Shown here one piece after another: positions 43,294 through 51,270 of a stretch of 52,365 nucleotides of DNA. The DNA is from Bacillus testis (GTDB lineage Bacteria > Bacillota > Bacilli > Bacillales > DSM-1321). The translations under genes and the position numbers were made by a program. The notes beneath the pieces were generated by a model. The model worked only from the letters and a program-made list of their open reading frames with translations. It had not been told where the DNA came from and searched no databases. Position 1 is the stretch's first letter, and every line of letters begins with the position of its first letter. The stretch lies in contig NZ_LN851186.1 in NCBI RefSeq assembly GCF_001243895.1, positions 3,760,424 to 3,812,788 on the forward strand, given 5' to 3'.

Positions 43294-43396
43294 TTTTTAA
43301 GTTCTGTAGAAATTCCTTGGTCAATCGTTTGTTCCCCTTGCTTTTTTCCGATGGGAACAGCCGCCGCAAGTTGTTCTTATTCTTCTCTTTTGTCAC
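43280..43396 (-). CDS. Very small basic protein (38 residues)
   Basis: A GTG start with aaggag about 10 nt upstream opens a 38-codon frame: (M)TKEKNKNNLRRLFPSEKS, then KGNKRLTKEFLQNLKKRSE. About one third of residues are Lys or Arg, with no hydrophobic segment, so a nucleic-acid- or ribosome-binding role is possible. I do not recognise a named family. Good ribosome site, compact frame and a dedicated terminator that begins inside the stop region support it as a real gene. It is too short for routine gene calling. Confidence 0.6.
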   Translation of the reverse strand: MTKEKNKNNLRRLFPSEKSKGNKRLTKEFLQNLKKRSE

Positions 43397-43574
43397 TCTG
43401 TCTGCACTCCTTAAAATGTGTTTCGTTCACTTATTTTTCTTAACAGATACCCTTTTTGATGCAAGACTAAACCTTTCACTTTTTTTAAAATCTATTCAAA
43501 AACAATCTCTTATCAAAAACATATTGGAAAAATCCTTTTCGTGCCCTTCCTTTCACATCTTTGCCCCATTGCTT

Positions 43575-43580
43575 TATAAT
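43575..43580 (+). promoter_or_regulatory. Candidate -10 box upstream of the SWIM-SNF2 operon
   Basis: An exact TATAAT about 200 bp before the ywqB-like start, without a clear -35. The 43397-43778 gap holds no other gene that I can see. Confidence 0.3.
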
Positions 43581-43778
43581 AAGAGGGATATGCGAAAAAT
43601 CTATTTTATGCACGTTGGAATTTATTGTTAATGTCGATACTGAAGAGTATATTCACATTACTGTTAGACAATCTGTGCGCCCGTCTTTTAAAAAAAATGC
43701 CGATTTCTTAAAAATCGTTTGTTTTTTGTTAAGGCTGCCGCATTCATAATGAAAGCGAGTTGCACTGGAGGTTTATTC

Positions 43779-45389
43779 ATGTCCAATCCAATCCTGTTTT
43801 TCAGTGAACAACTGCAAAAACAATTAGATCCGAAAAAGCCTGAGGATATCGTCAATGTCCAACGGGGCTTATTATTATACAGGCAGGATATGGTCTATCA
43901 ATCCGCCGAGGAAGGCACCGTCCTTTCCGGAGCTGTCCAGGATGTAGTGCCATGCAGCGTGGAACTTGACCTGCAAACGCCAGAAAAGAGCCGCTGCTCC
44001 TGCAATCAGCAGCTATACTGCCGCCATCAACTGGCTGTTTTCTTCACCGCCTACAGCAAAATCCGGTCTGTGAGCGAATGGGTGCAAACCTGGAAAAGCG
44101 GGCAAACCCGGTTTTCCTCCGAATCCTTGCAATTGCAAAAAGCAAAGGAACTGTTGCGCGATGAAAAACCGGTCGAGCTTACATATGAGTCATGGAAGGA
44201 ATTTATGGCCGATATGTATAAGAAGCAAGTTGCCTACCATCTTTCTCTATCCACCTACCAGCTAACGACAAAGTGGGACCAATATATCCAGCGCGTAAAA
44301 GCAAAAATGCCTCTGGAAAACGAGTGGAAGCTACTGTACACATTCATCATGTATTTCCAGACATTCCTCCTGACCATGCAGACACTCAAAAAAGAGGGGC
44401 TTGGCTATTCGACGTCCCAATTCCTGCAACGGGAAGCGGATGAGCTGGAAGAACGAATCCACTATACAGCCGAACAGCTGGCCCGCTCTTCAAGGCCGTT
44501 CGCCTTCGACGCATTCTATCAAGGCATCCGTGCCGATATGCATGAATTGCTGGATCCCTATGTGGGCCTTGATGGAAGCAGCATCGATATTTACCGGACA
44601 ATCTGGACCCATTTATTGAAAGAAAAAACGTGGAGAAGAGATGAATTCATAGCACTGACCCACCGTTTGCAGGAAACCGAAAGAAATGGAAGCGAAGACG
44701 GCTTCGACTGCATGGAAATCGCCGCCATCCACCTGGCATTGCTGATGGAAAAGGAAGACACCGTCATGAATCTGCTCGAGGAGCTCCGCCCGAAGAATTA
44801 TCCGCTGCTAGCCTATTGGGTGCGGTATTTTGATGAACAGAAAGCCGTCCCTTTCATTCTCTTCATCATGAGGCACATCCATGATTATTATGAGGTAGCA
44901 CCCAATATTTACAGACGCAAGGAATTCGTCCAATTCTTTATTCCGCATATCAAGCGATATTGCCAACGGATGAAGAAGCTCGAACAGTTCGAGAAATTCT
45001 GTGAAAATACACTGCCTTATTCATTCGTCCAGTACAGCCATTACTTGCTGGACCATGAAAAATTCAAAAAATGGGTGGAACTGTATCTATTCAGCACCCA
45101 TGCCGATCTTGAGTACATTCCATCGGATGAATTAAAAATGGTGGCAAACAGCGAACCAACCTTGCTGCTGCCGATCTATACAAGCATCGTGCAGGAAAAA
45201 ATCGAGAATAAAAACCGGCAAAGCTATAAAGCTGCCGTTCGATACTTAAAAAAAATCAAAAGCATTTATAAAAAAGAAAAGCAATTGGATGTATGGGAAC
45301 TGTATATCCAAAAGATCCAATCATCCCATACAAGATTGCGTGCATTCCAAGAAGAGTTGAAAAGAGGGAAGCTGATCCATGTTGAATAA
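43779..45389 (+). CDS. ywqB: SWIM zinc-finger protein, YwqB-like
   Basis: This cytoplasmic protein of 536 residues carries a SWIM zinc finger (CSCNQQLYCRH, about residues 68-78; pattern CxCx(n)CxH) near the N-terminus, followed by a long helical region. SWIM proteins are often encoded with SNF2 helicases. Here the stop overlaps the start of the SNF2 gene by 11 bp, so the two are translationally coupled and probably act together on DNA or nucleoprotein. The ATG at 43779 follows ggagg; the upstream extension of the frame has no ribosome site. B. subtilis has the same pair (ywqB-ywqA), whose exact role is not established. Confidence 0.88.
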   Translation: MSNPILFFSEQLQKQLDPKKPEDIVNVQRGLLLYRQDMVYQSAEEGTVLSGAVQDVVPCSVELDLQTPEKSRCSCNQQLYCRHQLAVFFTAYSKIRSVSEWVQTWKSGQTRFSSESLQLQKAKELLRDEKPVELTYESWKEFMADMYKKQVAYHLSLSTYQLTTKWDQYIQRVKAKMPLENEWKLLYTFIMYFQTFLLTMQTLKKEGLGYSTSQFLQREADELEERIHYTAEQLARSSRPFAFDAFYQGIRADMHELLDPYVGLDGSSIDIYRTIWTHLLKEKTWRRDEFIALTHRLQETERNGSEDGFDCMEIAAIHLALLMEKEDTVMNLLEELRPKNYPLLAYWVRYFDEQKAVPFILFIMRHIHDYYEVAPNIYRRKEFVQFFIPHIKRYCQRMKKLEQFEKFCENTLPYSFVQYSHYLLDHEKFKKWVELYLFSTHADLEYIPSDELKMVANSEPTLLLPIYTSIVQEKIENKNRQSYKAAVRYLKKIKSIYKKEKQLDVWELYIQKIQSSHTRLRAFQEELKRGKLIHVE

Positions 45390-48222
45390 CATTACCGTCC
45401 ATACGGAACTGCTGGAATCCGGCGACTATTTTCTCACTGCCTACAGCTATACTGGTGAATTGCTGCCCCCATCCAGATATAGTAAGCAATTATTTGCCTG
45501 GGATGAAGCGAGCTTCTATGGGAGCTTCCTAACAATCACTGAGTACAACGGGGAAGCCGGCGTCCTCCTGAAAGGATGGGATTTGCTTTCCCTTTATTCA
45601 CAGGACCGCTTCCTGTCATTCATCGATTGGCATTGGGATGATTTCTCCTTCCTTTGCCTGTCGACCGCGCCCGCTCTAAAAGAAAGCATCGAAGAAGGCG
45701 TCCCGGTTCCCGATTTTAATAAATTAACGGAAGGAGAGCTGGCCTGGCACCTTTCCCCGGCCGTCAAAGAAGAATTTGGCGAAGCTTTTTGGGAGCAAAA
45801 GCCTGCCTTCCTAAAGGGAATGACGACGCTGGATTTTGTGGAACAGCTCTATAATCAGGCAATCGCAGAAAGCCTGCATGAAAACCCGGCCACACAGCAA
45901 AAATGGGACCATGCGCGAGAGCTTCTGAAATCATCCAATCTGACCGGCGATGAATTAACCGGCTACTTTACCGAGGACCGTTGGAAAAAATGGATCGGCT
46001 ATGAAGATAACGAGCTGCCCTTCACTACAGGATTGCGGCTGGTCGAACCAGTTGAAGGAAAAGGCAACTGGTCGTTGGAAGTCATCGTCCGTTCCAAGAA
46101 AAAAGAAGAGCAAATCAAGCTATATGGACGCCACAAGCTTCCTAAAAGCTGGGCCGAACATGAAGATGCCATTAAGCAGGATATCAGCGCCTGGCTTGAT
46201 CTTGTGCCGATGCTTGAGCAGGACGGGCAAGTGAAACAGGAGCTTTCCGAAGAGGAAGCCTGGTTCTTCCTCACCGAAGCAAGCGAAAAACTGCTTTTTA
46301 TCGGAGCCACCATTCTTTTGCCATCCTGGTGGACCGACTTGAAGAGATCCAGTTTGAAACTGAAAGCCAAAGTAAAGAGCATCTCCTCTTCTTCGACTTC
46401 GTTTGTCGGACTGCAGTCGCTGATGGAATTTGATTGGCGGATTTCCATGAATGGCGCAGAGCTTACAGAAGCCGATTTCAATCAACTGGTTGCCGAAAAT
46501 AAGCGGCTGGTCTATGTGAACGGACAATGGGTCAAGCTGGATCCCGAACTGATCCGCCATATCCAGAAAGCCATGAGAACAGCCGAGAAAAAAGGAATTT
46601 CGCTAAGCGACGTCTTTCACCAACAGCTTTCCGACGAAGAGGAACTGGATGAAGAGGAAGATCTACATGAATTAATGAAGATTCAGTTCGAGCTGAACAA
46701 AGATCTCCGCCAGTTGTTCACATCCATGAGGGAAATCAAAGAAATACCGCCGGTCCAACCGCCTTCCGCCCTGCAAGGAGAGCTGCGGCCATACCAGTCC
46801 CAAGGATTGAGCTGGCTGCTCTTCCTGCGCGAGCACGGATTCGGCGCTTGTCTAGCGGATGATATGGGGCTGGGAAAAACAGTCCAGATCATTTCCTACC
46901 TTTTAGCCATCCAGAACGAAAAGCAGCCGCGCTCGGCTCTCCATCCGGATATGCCGCATACAAAAACGGCGCTCATCGTCTGCCCGACATCCGTCCTTGG
47001 CAACTGGCAGAAAGAGCTGGAACGGTTCGCGCCATCGTTGAAGACTGCTCTTTATTATGGGCCCCAGCGGCCTAAAGGCGCGGATTTCCAGGCATTTGTA
47101 CAGGAAAATGACGTAATCCTGACTTCATACGGCATGACACATATTGATGCAGAGGATATGGCCTCTCTTTACTGGAACGCTGTCATTATCGACGAAGCCC
47201 AGAATATTAAAAATGCCTCCACGAAGCAGTCACGCTCCGTCCGCAAGCTGAGAGGCGCCCATCATATTGCGTTGACAGGGACACCGATGGAAAACCGCCT
47301 TTCTGAGCTATGGGCCATTTTTGACTTCATCAATAAAGGCTATCTCGGCTCGCTCGGCAAGTTCCAAGATCGCTTCGTCTCCGCCATTGAACGGGAAGGC
47401 GACCGCGAAAAAGTGAAGGAATTGCAGCGGATCATCCAGCCTTTCCTTCTGCGCCGGACCAAGAAAGACAAAGAGGTAGCATTGAACCTGCCGGATAAAG
47501 TCGAACAGAAGGAATTTGTCCCGCTAACATCCGAACAGGCATCGTTGTATGAGCAATTGATCAAGGATACATTTGCCCATATGGAAAAACTCAATGCCTT
47601 CGAACGGAAAGGCATGATTCTGCAGATGATCGGACGCTTAAAGCAATTATGCAACCATCCGGCCCTCTATCTGAAAGAGGAAGTGCCCCATGACGTCCGT
47701 GTCCGCTCAGCCAAGATGGATAAACTGTATGAACTGGTCGACAGCGTCATGGAACAACAAGAAAGCTGCCTGATTTTCACCCAATACATCGGCATGGGCA
47801 ACATGATTCAATCCCTTCTCGAGAAAGCCTATGGACACCGCGTTCCGTTCCTGAACGGATCACTGGGCAAGAAACAGCGCGACAGCATGATTGAAGGCTT
47901 CCAGAACGGCGAATTCCCGATCTTCATCCTTTCCTTGAAAGCAGGAGGAACCGGGCTCAACCTGACCGCCGCCAACCATGTCATCCATTACGACCGCTGG
48001 TGGAACCCAGCCGTCGAAAACCAAGCAACCGACCGCGCCTACCGCATCGGCCAAAACCGCTTCGTGCACGTCCATAAACTCATATGCACAGGCACACTCG
48101 AAGAAAAAATCGATCAAATGATCGACCAAAAACAAGCCCTGAACGACGAAATCATCACCAGCGAAAACTGGATCACCGAACTAAGCACACAAGAACTAAA
48201 AGAACTCGTATCATTAACATAG
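45379..48222 (+). CDS. ywqA: SNF2-family DNA translocase/helicase, YwqA-like
   Basis: This ATP-driven double-strand DNA translocase has 947 residues. The N-terminal 430 residues are the bacterial SNF2-associated domain. The ATPase follows: LRPYQSQGLSWLLFL, Walker A in ADDMGLGKTVQ (about 493-503), VCPTSVLGNWQKE, the DEAQ box in IDEAQNIKN, LTGTPMENRLSELW, then the C-terminal lobe with CLIFTQYIGMG, FILSLKAGGTGLNLTAANHVIHYDRWWNP and the Arg finger in DRAYRIGQ. All motifs are intact. It overlaps ywqB by 11 bp and ends against copy C of the dispersed repeat. Roles in recombination, repair or transcription restart are known for relatives, not shown here. Confidence 0.93.
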   Translation: MLNNITVHTELLESGDYFLTAYSYTGELLPPSRYSKQLFAWDEASFYGSFLTITEYNGEAGVLLKGWDLLSLYSQDRFLSFIDWHWDDFSFLCLSTAPALKESIEEGVPVPDFNKLTEGELAWHLSPAVKEEFGEAFWEQKPAFLKGMTTLDFVEQLYNQAIAESLHENPATQQKWDHARELLKSSNLTGDELTGYFTEDRWKKWIGYEDNELPFTTGLRLVEPVEGKGNWSLEVIVRSKKKEEQIKLYGRHKLPKSWAEHEDAIKQDISAWLDLVPMLEQDGQVKQELSEEEAWFFLTEASEKLLFIGATILLPSWWTDLKRSSLKLKAKVKSISSSSTSFVGLQSLMEFDWRISMNGAELTEADFNQLVAENKRLVYVNGQWVKLDPELIRHIQKAMRTAEKKGISLSDVFHQQLSDEEELDEEEDLHELMKIQFELNKDLRQLFTSMREIKEIPPVQPPSALQGELRPYQSQGLSWLLFLREHGFGACLADDMGLGKTVQIISYLLAIQNEKQPRSALHPDMPHTKTALIVCPTSVLGNWQKELERFAPSLKTALYYGPQRPKGADFQAFVQENDVILTSYGMTHIDAEDMASLYWNAVIIDEAQNIKNASTKQSRSVRKLRGAHHIALTGTPMENRLSELWAIFDFINKGYLGSLGKFQDRFVSAIEREGDREKVKELQRIIQPFLLRRTKKDKEVALNLPDKVEQKEFVPLTSEQASLYEQLIKDTFAHMEKLNAFERKGMILQMIGRLKQLCNHPALYLKEEVPHDVRVRSAKMDKLYELVDSVMEQQESCLIFTQYIGMGNMIQSLLEKAYGHRVPFLNGSLGKKQRDSMIEGFQNGEFPIFILSLKAGGTGLNLTAANHVIHYDRWWNPAVENQATDRAYRIGQNRFVHVHKLICTGTLEEKIDQMIDQKQALNDEIITSENWITELSTQELKELVSLT

Positions 48223-48326
48223 AAAAGCGGAAACGGTCGTTTAGCGACGTACAAACTGGAGCCCTTTTCCTGAGAAAAAGTGAAACTTTGCTCAGTGTTC
48301 TTCTGAGCATTAGTTGAACCATTCGG

Positions 48327-48381
48327 GTTTTTAGGGACAGTCTGACTTCTTGTTTTACTTTCTTGTACTGTCCCTTAAAAC
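48327..48381. repeat. 55-bp inverted-repeat element (MITE-like) inside repeat copy C
   Basis: The ends gtttttagggacagt and actgtcccttaaaac are inverted repeats with a single mismatch over 15 bp. No coding sequence lies between them. Size and layout suit a tiny non-autonomous element or a solo transposon end pair. Confidence 0.6.
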
Positions 48382-48429
48382 GGGATAAAGGAAACACAGC
48401 GAACGTAGAGAGCTGATGTGTCTAGCTTC

Positions 48430-48530
48430 ACCGGTCACCCCCTCGAGTCATAAGCCCCTCTCTTTCGGAAACGAAAACTATGTTTCCTGTAGAGAGGGTT
48501 CTTATGCTTGTCGGGGGTAAACAGACCGGT
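48430..48530. repeat. 101-bp imperfect hairpin inside repeat copy C
   Basis: Five paired blocks in nested order: ACCGGT/ACCGGT, CCCC/GGGG, CATAAG/CTTATG, CCCTCTCT/AGAGAGGG and GGAAAC/GTTTCC, with a short A-rich loop. Either strand would fold into one long rod. No gene is inside. Confidence 0.75.
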
Positions 48531-48734
48531 TCAGCATTTCAGAGTTGACTTATGTAGGGAAAAGAGCGAAGTTTGCTAGTCGCTGACCGTTGGAGCTAGA
48601 CAACATAGAAAAGCGGAGAACACCCGTTTAGAGGCGTATGGACTGGAGTACCTTTCCTTCGCTAAGCAATATGGTACAAAACGAAAACGGGGCAGCCTTA
48701 AAAGTCCTTGATCGTGTAAAATGAGAGCAAATGA

Positions 48735-48774
48735 AAAAGCCAAGAATGTTGATTTAAAAGCATTCTTGGCTTTT
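48735..48774 (-). terminator. Terminator after the small membrane protein
   Basis: A 14-bp perfect stem (aaaagccaagaatg / cattcttggctttt) 8 bp after the stop, with T's on both strands. Confidence 0.88.
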
Positions 48775-48781
48775 ACTTTTA

Positions 48782-48886
48782 TTAGGGTTTTCTTTTTAAT
48801 TTACGAATTAATTTATAAATACCGTAAATGACTGCGGCAATCAAAATAATAACTAAAACCGCATTTAGCGGATTAAACAAACCCAT
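48782..48886 (-). CDS. Very small membrane protein (34 residues)
   Basis: An ATG preceded by aaggggg at 7 nt opens a 34-codon frame: MGLFNPLNAVLVIILIAAV, then IYGIYKLIRKLKRKP. One hydrophobic helix (about residues 8-25) is followed by a strongly basic tail, which predicts a single-pass protein with its C-terminus in the cytoplasm. A strong terminator closes the unit. The layout is shared by small regulators of membrane complexes, by sporulation or stress micropeptides and by type I toxins. No antisense RNA was seen, so a toxin role has no support. Confidence 0.65.
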   Translation of the reverse strand: MGLFNPLNAVLVIILIAAVIYGIYKLIRKLKRKP

Positions 48887-49060
48887 TTTTATTCCCCCTT
48901 AGATGTCGTACAAATAATAAAATCCATAGTTGCTTTGTATCCCGGTCATCGTCCTATGTAAAAAATAGTAACATACTTCGTCTTCCTAAAAAGATTTTTG
49001 TTGGAAAACAGGCGATTCCTCTTATAAATTGCTTTAGCGTTTAGTACTAATGGCCAAACG

Positions 49061-49086
49061 AAAAAAAATAGACTGCTGCTGCAGTC
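49061..49086 (-). terminator. Terminator of the ssbB transcript
   Basis: gactgc-tgct-gcagtc hairpin; on the minus strand it runs into tatttttttt. It lies about 95 bp after the small gene downstream of ssbB. Confidence 0.75.
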
Positions 49087-49180
49087 CCATCTGAGGAATT
49101 TAATTTTCTCTCTCTTTAGAGGGTTTTACGAGGGGTAAAACGAGGATTAATGGTAGTATTCTATGGAATCTGGCTATGCC

Positions 49181-49420
49181 TCAAAAAGGCAGCCTGCTGT
49201 GCGGGGCATGATGTATGGATGGGACTTGTGGGTTTATATCAAGGGTGTATTTATGGAGCAATTCAATGGAGCATCGTTCGAGAGTCTCGATTCGTTGATG
49301 CAATTGGGCAATGGTCTCTTCCTGCAATTGGGCCTGGGCGTGGCAGCGGGCAATCAATTTAATGAGGTCGCATACCAGTCTTTCCAAAGAAATTGATTGT
49401 TCACATTCCATTGAAAGCAT
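49181..49420 (-). CDS. Small coiled-coil protein downstream of ssbB
   Basis: This 79-residue frame lies 42 bp after ssbB on the same strand, with aggaaag/aggg-type ribosome sites before two possible ATG starts (residues 1 and 4). Residues about 10-60 (LERLVCDLIKLIARCHAQAQLQEETIAQLHQ...) form a heptad-like helix; the tail is His/Pro-rich. It has the position that ywpG holds in B. subtilis, but I cannot confirm homology. Probably co-transcribed with ssbB and, if so, under competence control. Function unknown. Confidence 0.55.
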   Translation of the reverse strand: MLSMECEQSISLERLVCDLIKLIARCHAQAQLQEETIAQLHQRIETLERCSIELLHKYTLDINPQVPSIHHAPHSRLPF

Positions 49421-49462
49421 CCCTACTTTCCTGTTCCTTGCCTTGTTTTTGAAAAGTGTTCC

Positions 49463-49822
49463 CTACTTGAGCACTGCTTCGGAAAACCGGTCAATCCCTT
49501 GGCGTTTGCTGCTTAAGAATGTCACTTGTTCAGCTATGACCTCGGTGACATAGACTCTCTTCCCGTCCTGAGCCTGATAGTGCCTTGTATGGATTCTTCC
49601 TGTTACACCCATCAGCGATCCTTTGTGGCAATATTGCGCTGTGTTCTCGGCTGTTTTTTTCCAGATTGTACAGTTAACGAAATCAGCGTCAAATTCACCT
49701 TCTGCATTTCGGTAATGGCGGTTGACCGCAAGCGTCACATTCGACACCGCATGGCCTTCAGGCGTGTATCTCAATTCAGGATCCTTCGTCAGCCTGCCCA
49801 CAAGTGTCACTTGATTAATCAT
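49463..49822 (-). CDS. ssbB: Single-stranded DNA-binding protein, SsbB type
   Basis: This short SSB of 119 residues consists of the OB-fold domain alone: INQVTLVGRLTKDPELRYTPEG, VTLAVNRHY, DFVNCTIWKKTAENTAQYCHKGSLMGVTGRI and VYVTEVIAEQVTFL. The long acidic C-terminal tail of housekeeping SsbA (ending DDDLPF) is missing, which marks it as the SsbB paralogue. In B. subtilis SsbB protects incoming single strands during transformation and is induced by ComK. A ComK-like box pair lies upstream (49921-49954). The position next to ywpF and the ywqA pair matches the B. subtilis gene order. Confidence 0.92.
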   Translation of the reverse strand: MINQVTLVGRLTKDPELRYTPEGHAVSNVTLAVNRHYRNAEGEFDADFVNCTIWKKTAENTAQYCHKGSLMGVTGRIHTRHYQAQDGKRVYVTEVIAEQVTFLSSKRQGIDRFSEAVLK

Positions 49823-49853
49823 AGGCTCCCTCCCTTCCAGTTATTCTGCCCTT

Positions 49854-49882
49854 ATCATAGACCTAACCCGTGTGCCATGCAA
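49854..49882 (-). promoter_or_regulatory. Candidate SigA promoter of ssbB
   Basis: The minus strand has TTGCAT, 17 nt, TATGAT, about 32 bp before the ssbB start. Confidence 0.55.
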
Positions 49883-49920
49883 AAGGAGGAAAAAAGGGCA
49901 AAAAACCTAAAGGGCTGGCA

Positions 49921-49954
49921 AAAAGGTTACTTTTCCCGATCAATTGGGTATTTT
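49921..49954 (-). promoter_or_regulatory. Possible ComK box pair upstream of ssbB
   Basis: On the minus strand AAAATACCCAATT, 8 nt, AAAGTAACCTTTT: two AT-boxes close to AAAA-N5-TTTT with the 8-bp spacing used by ComK. They sit about 38 bp upstream of the proposed -35, a little farther than usual. Confidence 0.4.
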
Positions 49955-50055
49955 AGGGGTATTCAAAGCCGGAAAACATCCGCTTCCTATAATTAAACAA
50001 ATTTTTACATAAAAAGTATGATATGTTAGTACCATACATCCATATACTTTTCTTA

Positions 50056-50064
50056 TGGTATAAT
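50056..50064 (+). promoter_or_regulatory. Extended -10 promoter of the ywpF-like gene
   Basis: TGG-TATAAT, an exact extended -10, about 52 bp before the start codon; no good -35. Confidence 0.5.
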
Positions 50065-50116
50065 AATCGCAGATTGAACAGTCATTCACTTATTTTCATA
50101 CGAGCGGAGGGATTAT

Positions 50117-50554
50117 TTGAAATCATTTAAACTTGTTTCGCTGCAAATCGTTAACTCGGATGAGTCATTGGTGGACATCGAATTATCTGAGGGATTGATC
50201 ATCAATAAAGAAGATGAACAGAATCGCTGGCTGATAGAAGGGTTTATCCATCGAAACCAATACCCTGCCCTTGTGGACGCCCTTAAGGGTCAGGACCGGA
50301 TCCACGTGCAAGTCGTCATTACCAAAAAAGAGAATAATCCCGCTAATTTTGATACCGAAGTCTTAACCATCAAACAGGTGGATGACTATTACAGCGTTCT
50401 TTTTGAAGGCTGCATCATCCATAGCCAAATCGAATATGCAGAGGTTCTTTTAGAGCATCTGATGGAAAAAGGGTTTAGCGGGGATACCTTGCTGGAAATG
50501 TTCAAAGGAAAAATCCGCAACCGGCCGCAGCTGCCGGCCTTCAAACATAAATGA
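50117..50554 (+). CDS. ywpF: YwpF-like protein
   Basis: This 145-residue cytoplasmic protein begins KSFKLVSLQIVNSDESLVDI, the opening of Bacillus YwpF-family proteins, and continues with a beta-rich half (IDIELSEGLIINKED, IHVQVVITKKENNPANF) and a helical end (YAEVLLEHLMEKGFSGDTLLEMF). Length fits the family. The TTG at 50117 is 6-7 nt after cggaggg. No function is known for the family. It is divergent from ssbB across a shared 300-bp regulatory region and is closed by its own terminator. Confidence 0.8.
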   Translation: MKSFKLVSLQIVNSDESLVDIELSEGLIINKEDEQNRWLIEGFIHRNQYPALVDALKGQDRIHVQVVITKKENNPANFDTEVLTIKQVDDYYSVLFEGCIIHSQIEYAEVLLEHLMEKGFSGDTLLEMFKGKIRNRPQLPAFKHK

Positions 50555-50570
50555 CATAAAAACATAAAAA

Positions 50571-50601
50571 TCCCTGCCTGCAGTCCGGGCGGGAATTTTT
50601 T
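50571..50601 (+). terminator. Terminator after the ywpF-like gene
   Basis: Stem tccc-t-gcc / ggcggga with one bulge, followed by attttttt, 16 bp after the stop. Confidence 0.8.
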
Positions 50602-50773
50602 GCCTAATCGATGGGAGTTTACGTTCATCCCCTGCCGATTAGTAGTTCGGATTGTTACTGGTGATTGTTCTCCCACTTACACTTCTTTGTTTTCACTCCC
50701 GTTAAGTTGTTTCTGAATTCTTATTGAAGTAAAGCAGGCGTTAATGAAATAAGATCATTTATTTATTATCATC

Positions 50774-51145
50774 TTACCAGTGCACTTGAAGTTTATTACC
50801 ATTTAAGTCATAAAAGTGGAAAAAAGCATGGCCATTATCTTCTTTTATATCCTCTACCTTAACTTGATGATCCATTAAGTGCCGATGAAATTTAGATAAT
50901 TCTGGGCTTGTAAAGCCTATGCTAAATTCCTGTTTATTATCAATTGTAAAATGTGCATATGTTTCATCTTCGGTAGGAACTAAGATAAGTAAGAAAGGTC
51001 CTTCATTTACTTTTAATATTGCAAGTTCCTCCGTATTGTTTAGTAACTGGAACCCTAATATATCTCTATACCATTGTGCAGATCGTTCTAAATCTTTTAC
51101 AGGAATTCTAATATAATGTACTTGTTCAATAAATGATTTACTCAT
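50774..51145 (-). CDS. VOC-superfamily (glyoxalase-like) protein
   Basis: This 123-residue single-domain protein has two beta-alpha-beta-beta-beta modules, as in glyoxalase I, fosfomycin thiol transferases and bleomycin-binding proteins. Marks: VHYIRIPVKDLERSAQWYRDILGFQL (N-terminal module with the first metal-His position), FLLILVP, HFTIDNK (second His) and FFHFYDLNGNKLQVHW (C-terminal Glu position replaced by Gln in LQVHW). That Gln, and the lack of resistance-type motifs, leave the reaction unknown. The ATG follows aaaggag. Single gene in an AT-rich stretch. Confidence 0.8.
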   Translation of the reverse strand: MSKSFIEQVHYIRIPVKDLERSAQWYRDILGFQLLNNTEELAILKVNEGPFLLILVPTEDETYAHFTIDNKQEFSIGFTSPELSKFHRHLMDHQVKVEDIKEDNGHAFFHFYDLNGNKLQVHW

Positions 51146-51243
51146 ACCCTTCTCTCCTTTATTTAATCAGGTATATCCATAGTTCCCTTTCTATGTATCT
51201 TTTTCCTTCCGATTATTGAATTAACCTGCCACTAGCTGCATAA

Positions 51244-51270
51244 CAAAAAAGAGCTGATCACAGCCCTTTA
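51244..51270 (-). terminator. Second terminator-like hairpin downstream of the membrane-anchored unknown
   Basis: The minus strand has aaagggct-gtgatc-agctcttt followed by tttg, with two G-T pairs. It would stop read-through towards the VOC gene. Nothing else is seen in the 51146-51430 gap. Confidence 0.7.

Larger units (their letters stand above)
48221..48667. repeat. Dispersed structured repeat, copy C, enlarged by internal insertions
   Basis: Left arm ACGGTC and AGCGAC (48233-48248) pairs with GTCGCT and GACCGT (48579-48590), and the unit ends in gagctagac (48601). The distance between arms is about 330 bp, against about 95-105 bp in copies A and B. The extra DNA is accounted for by two inverted-repeat elements at 48327-48381 and 48430-48530. 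A partial second unit follows at 48604-48667, as in the other copies. Confidence 0.75.

Noticed and set aside
43317..43631. Plus-strand frame of 104 codons with hydrophobic stretches
   Set aside because: It overlaps the small basic gene on the other strand, lacks a ribosome site and has the composition of an AT-rich shadow frame.
48782..48886. Type I toxin assignment for the 34-residue membrane protein
   Set aside because: Size and helix fit, but no overlapping antisense promoter or antitoxin RNA could be seen.
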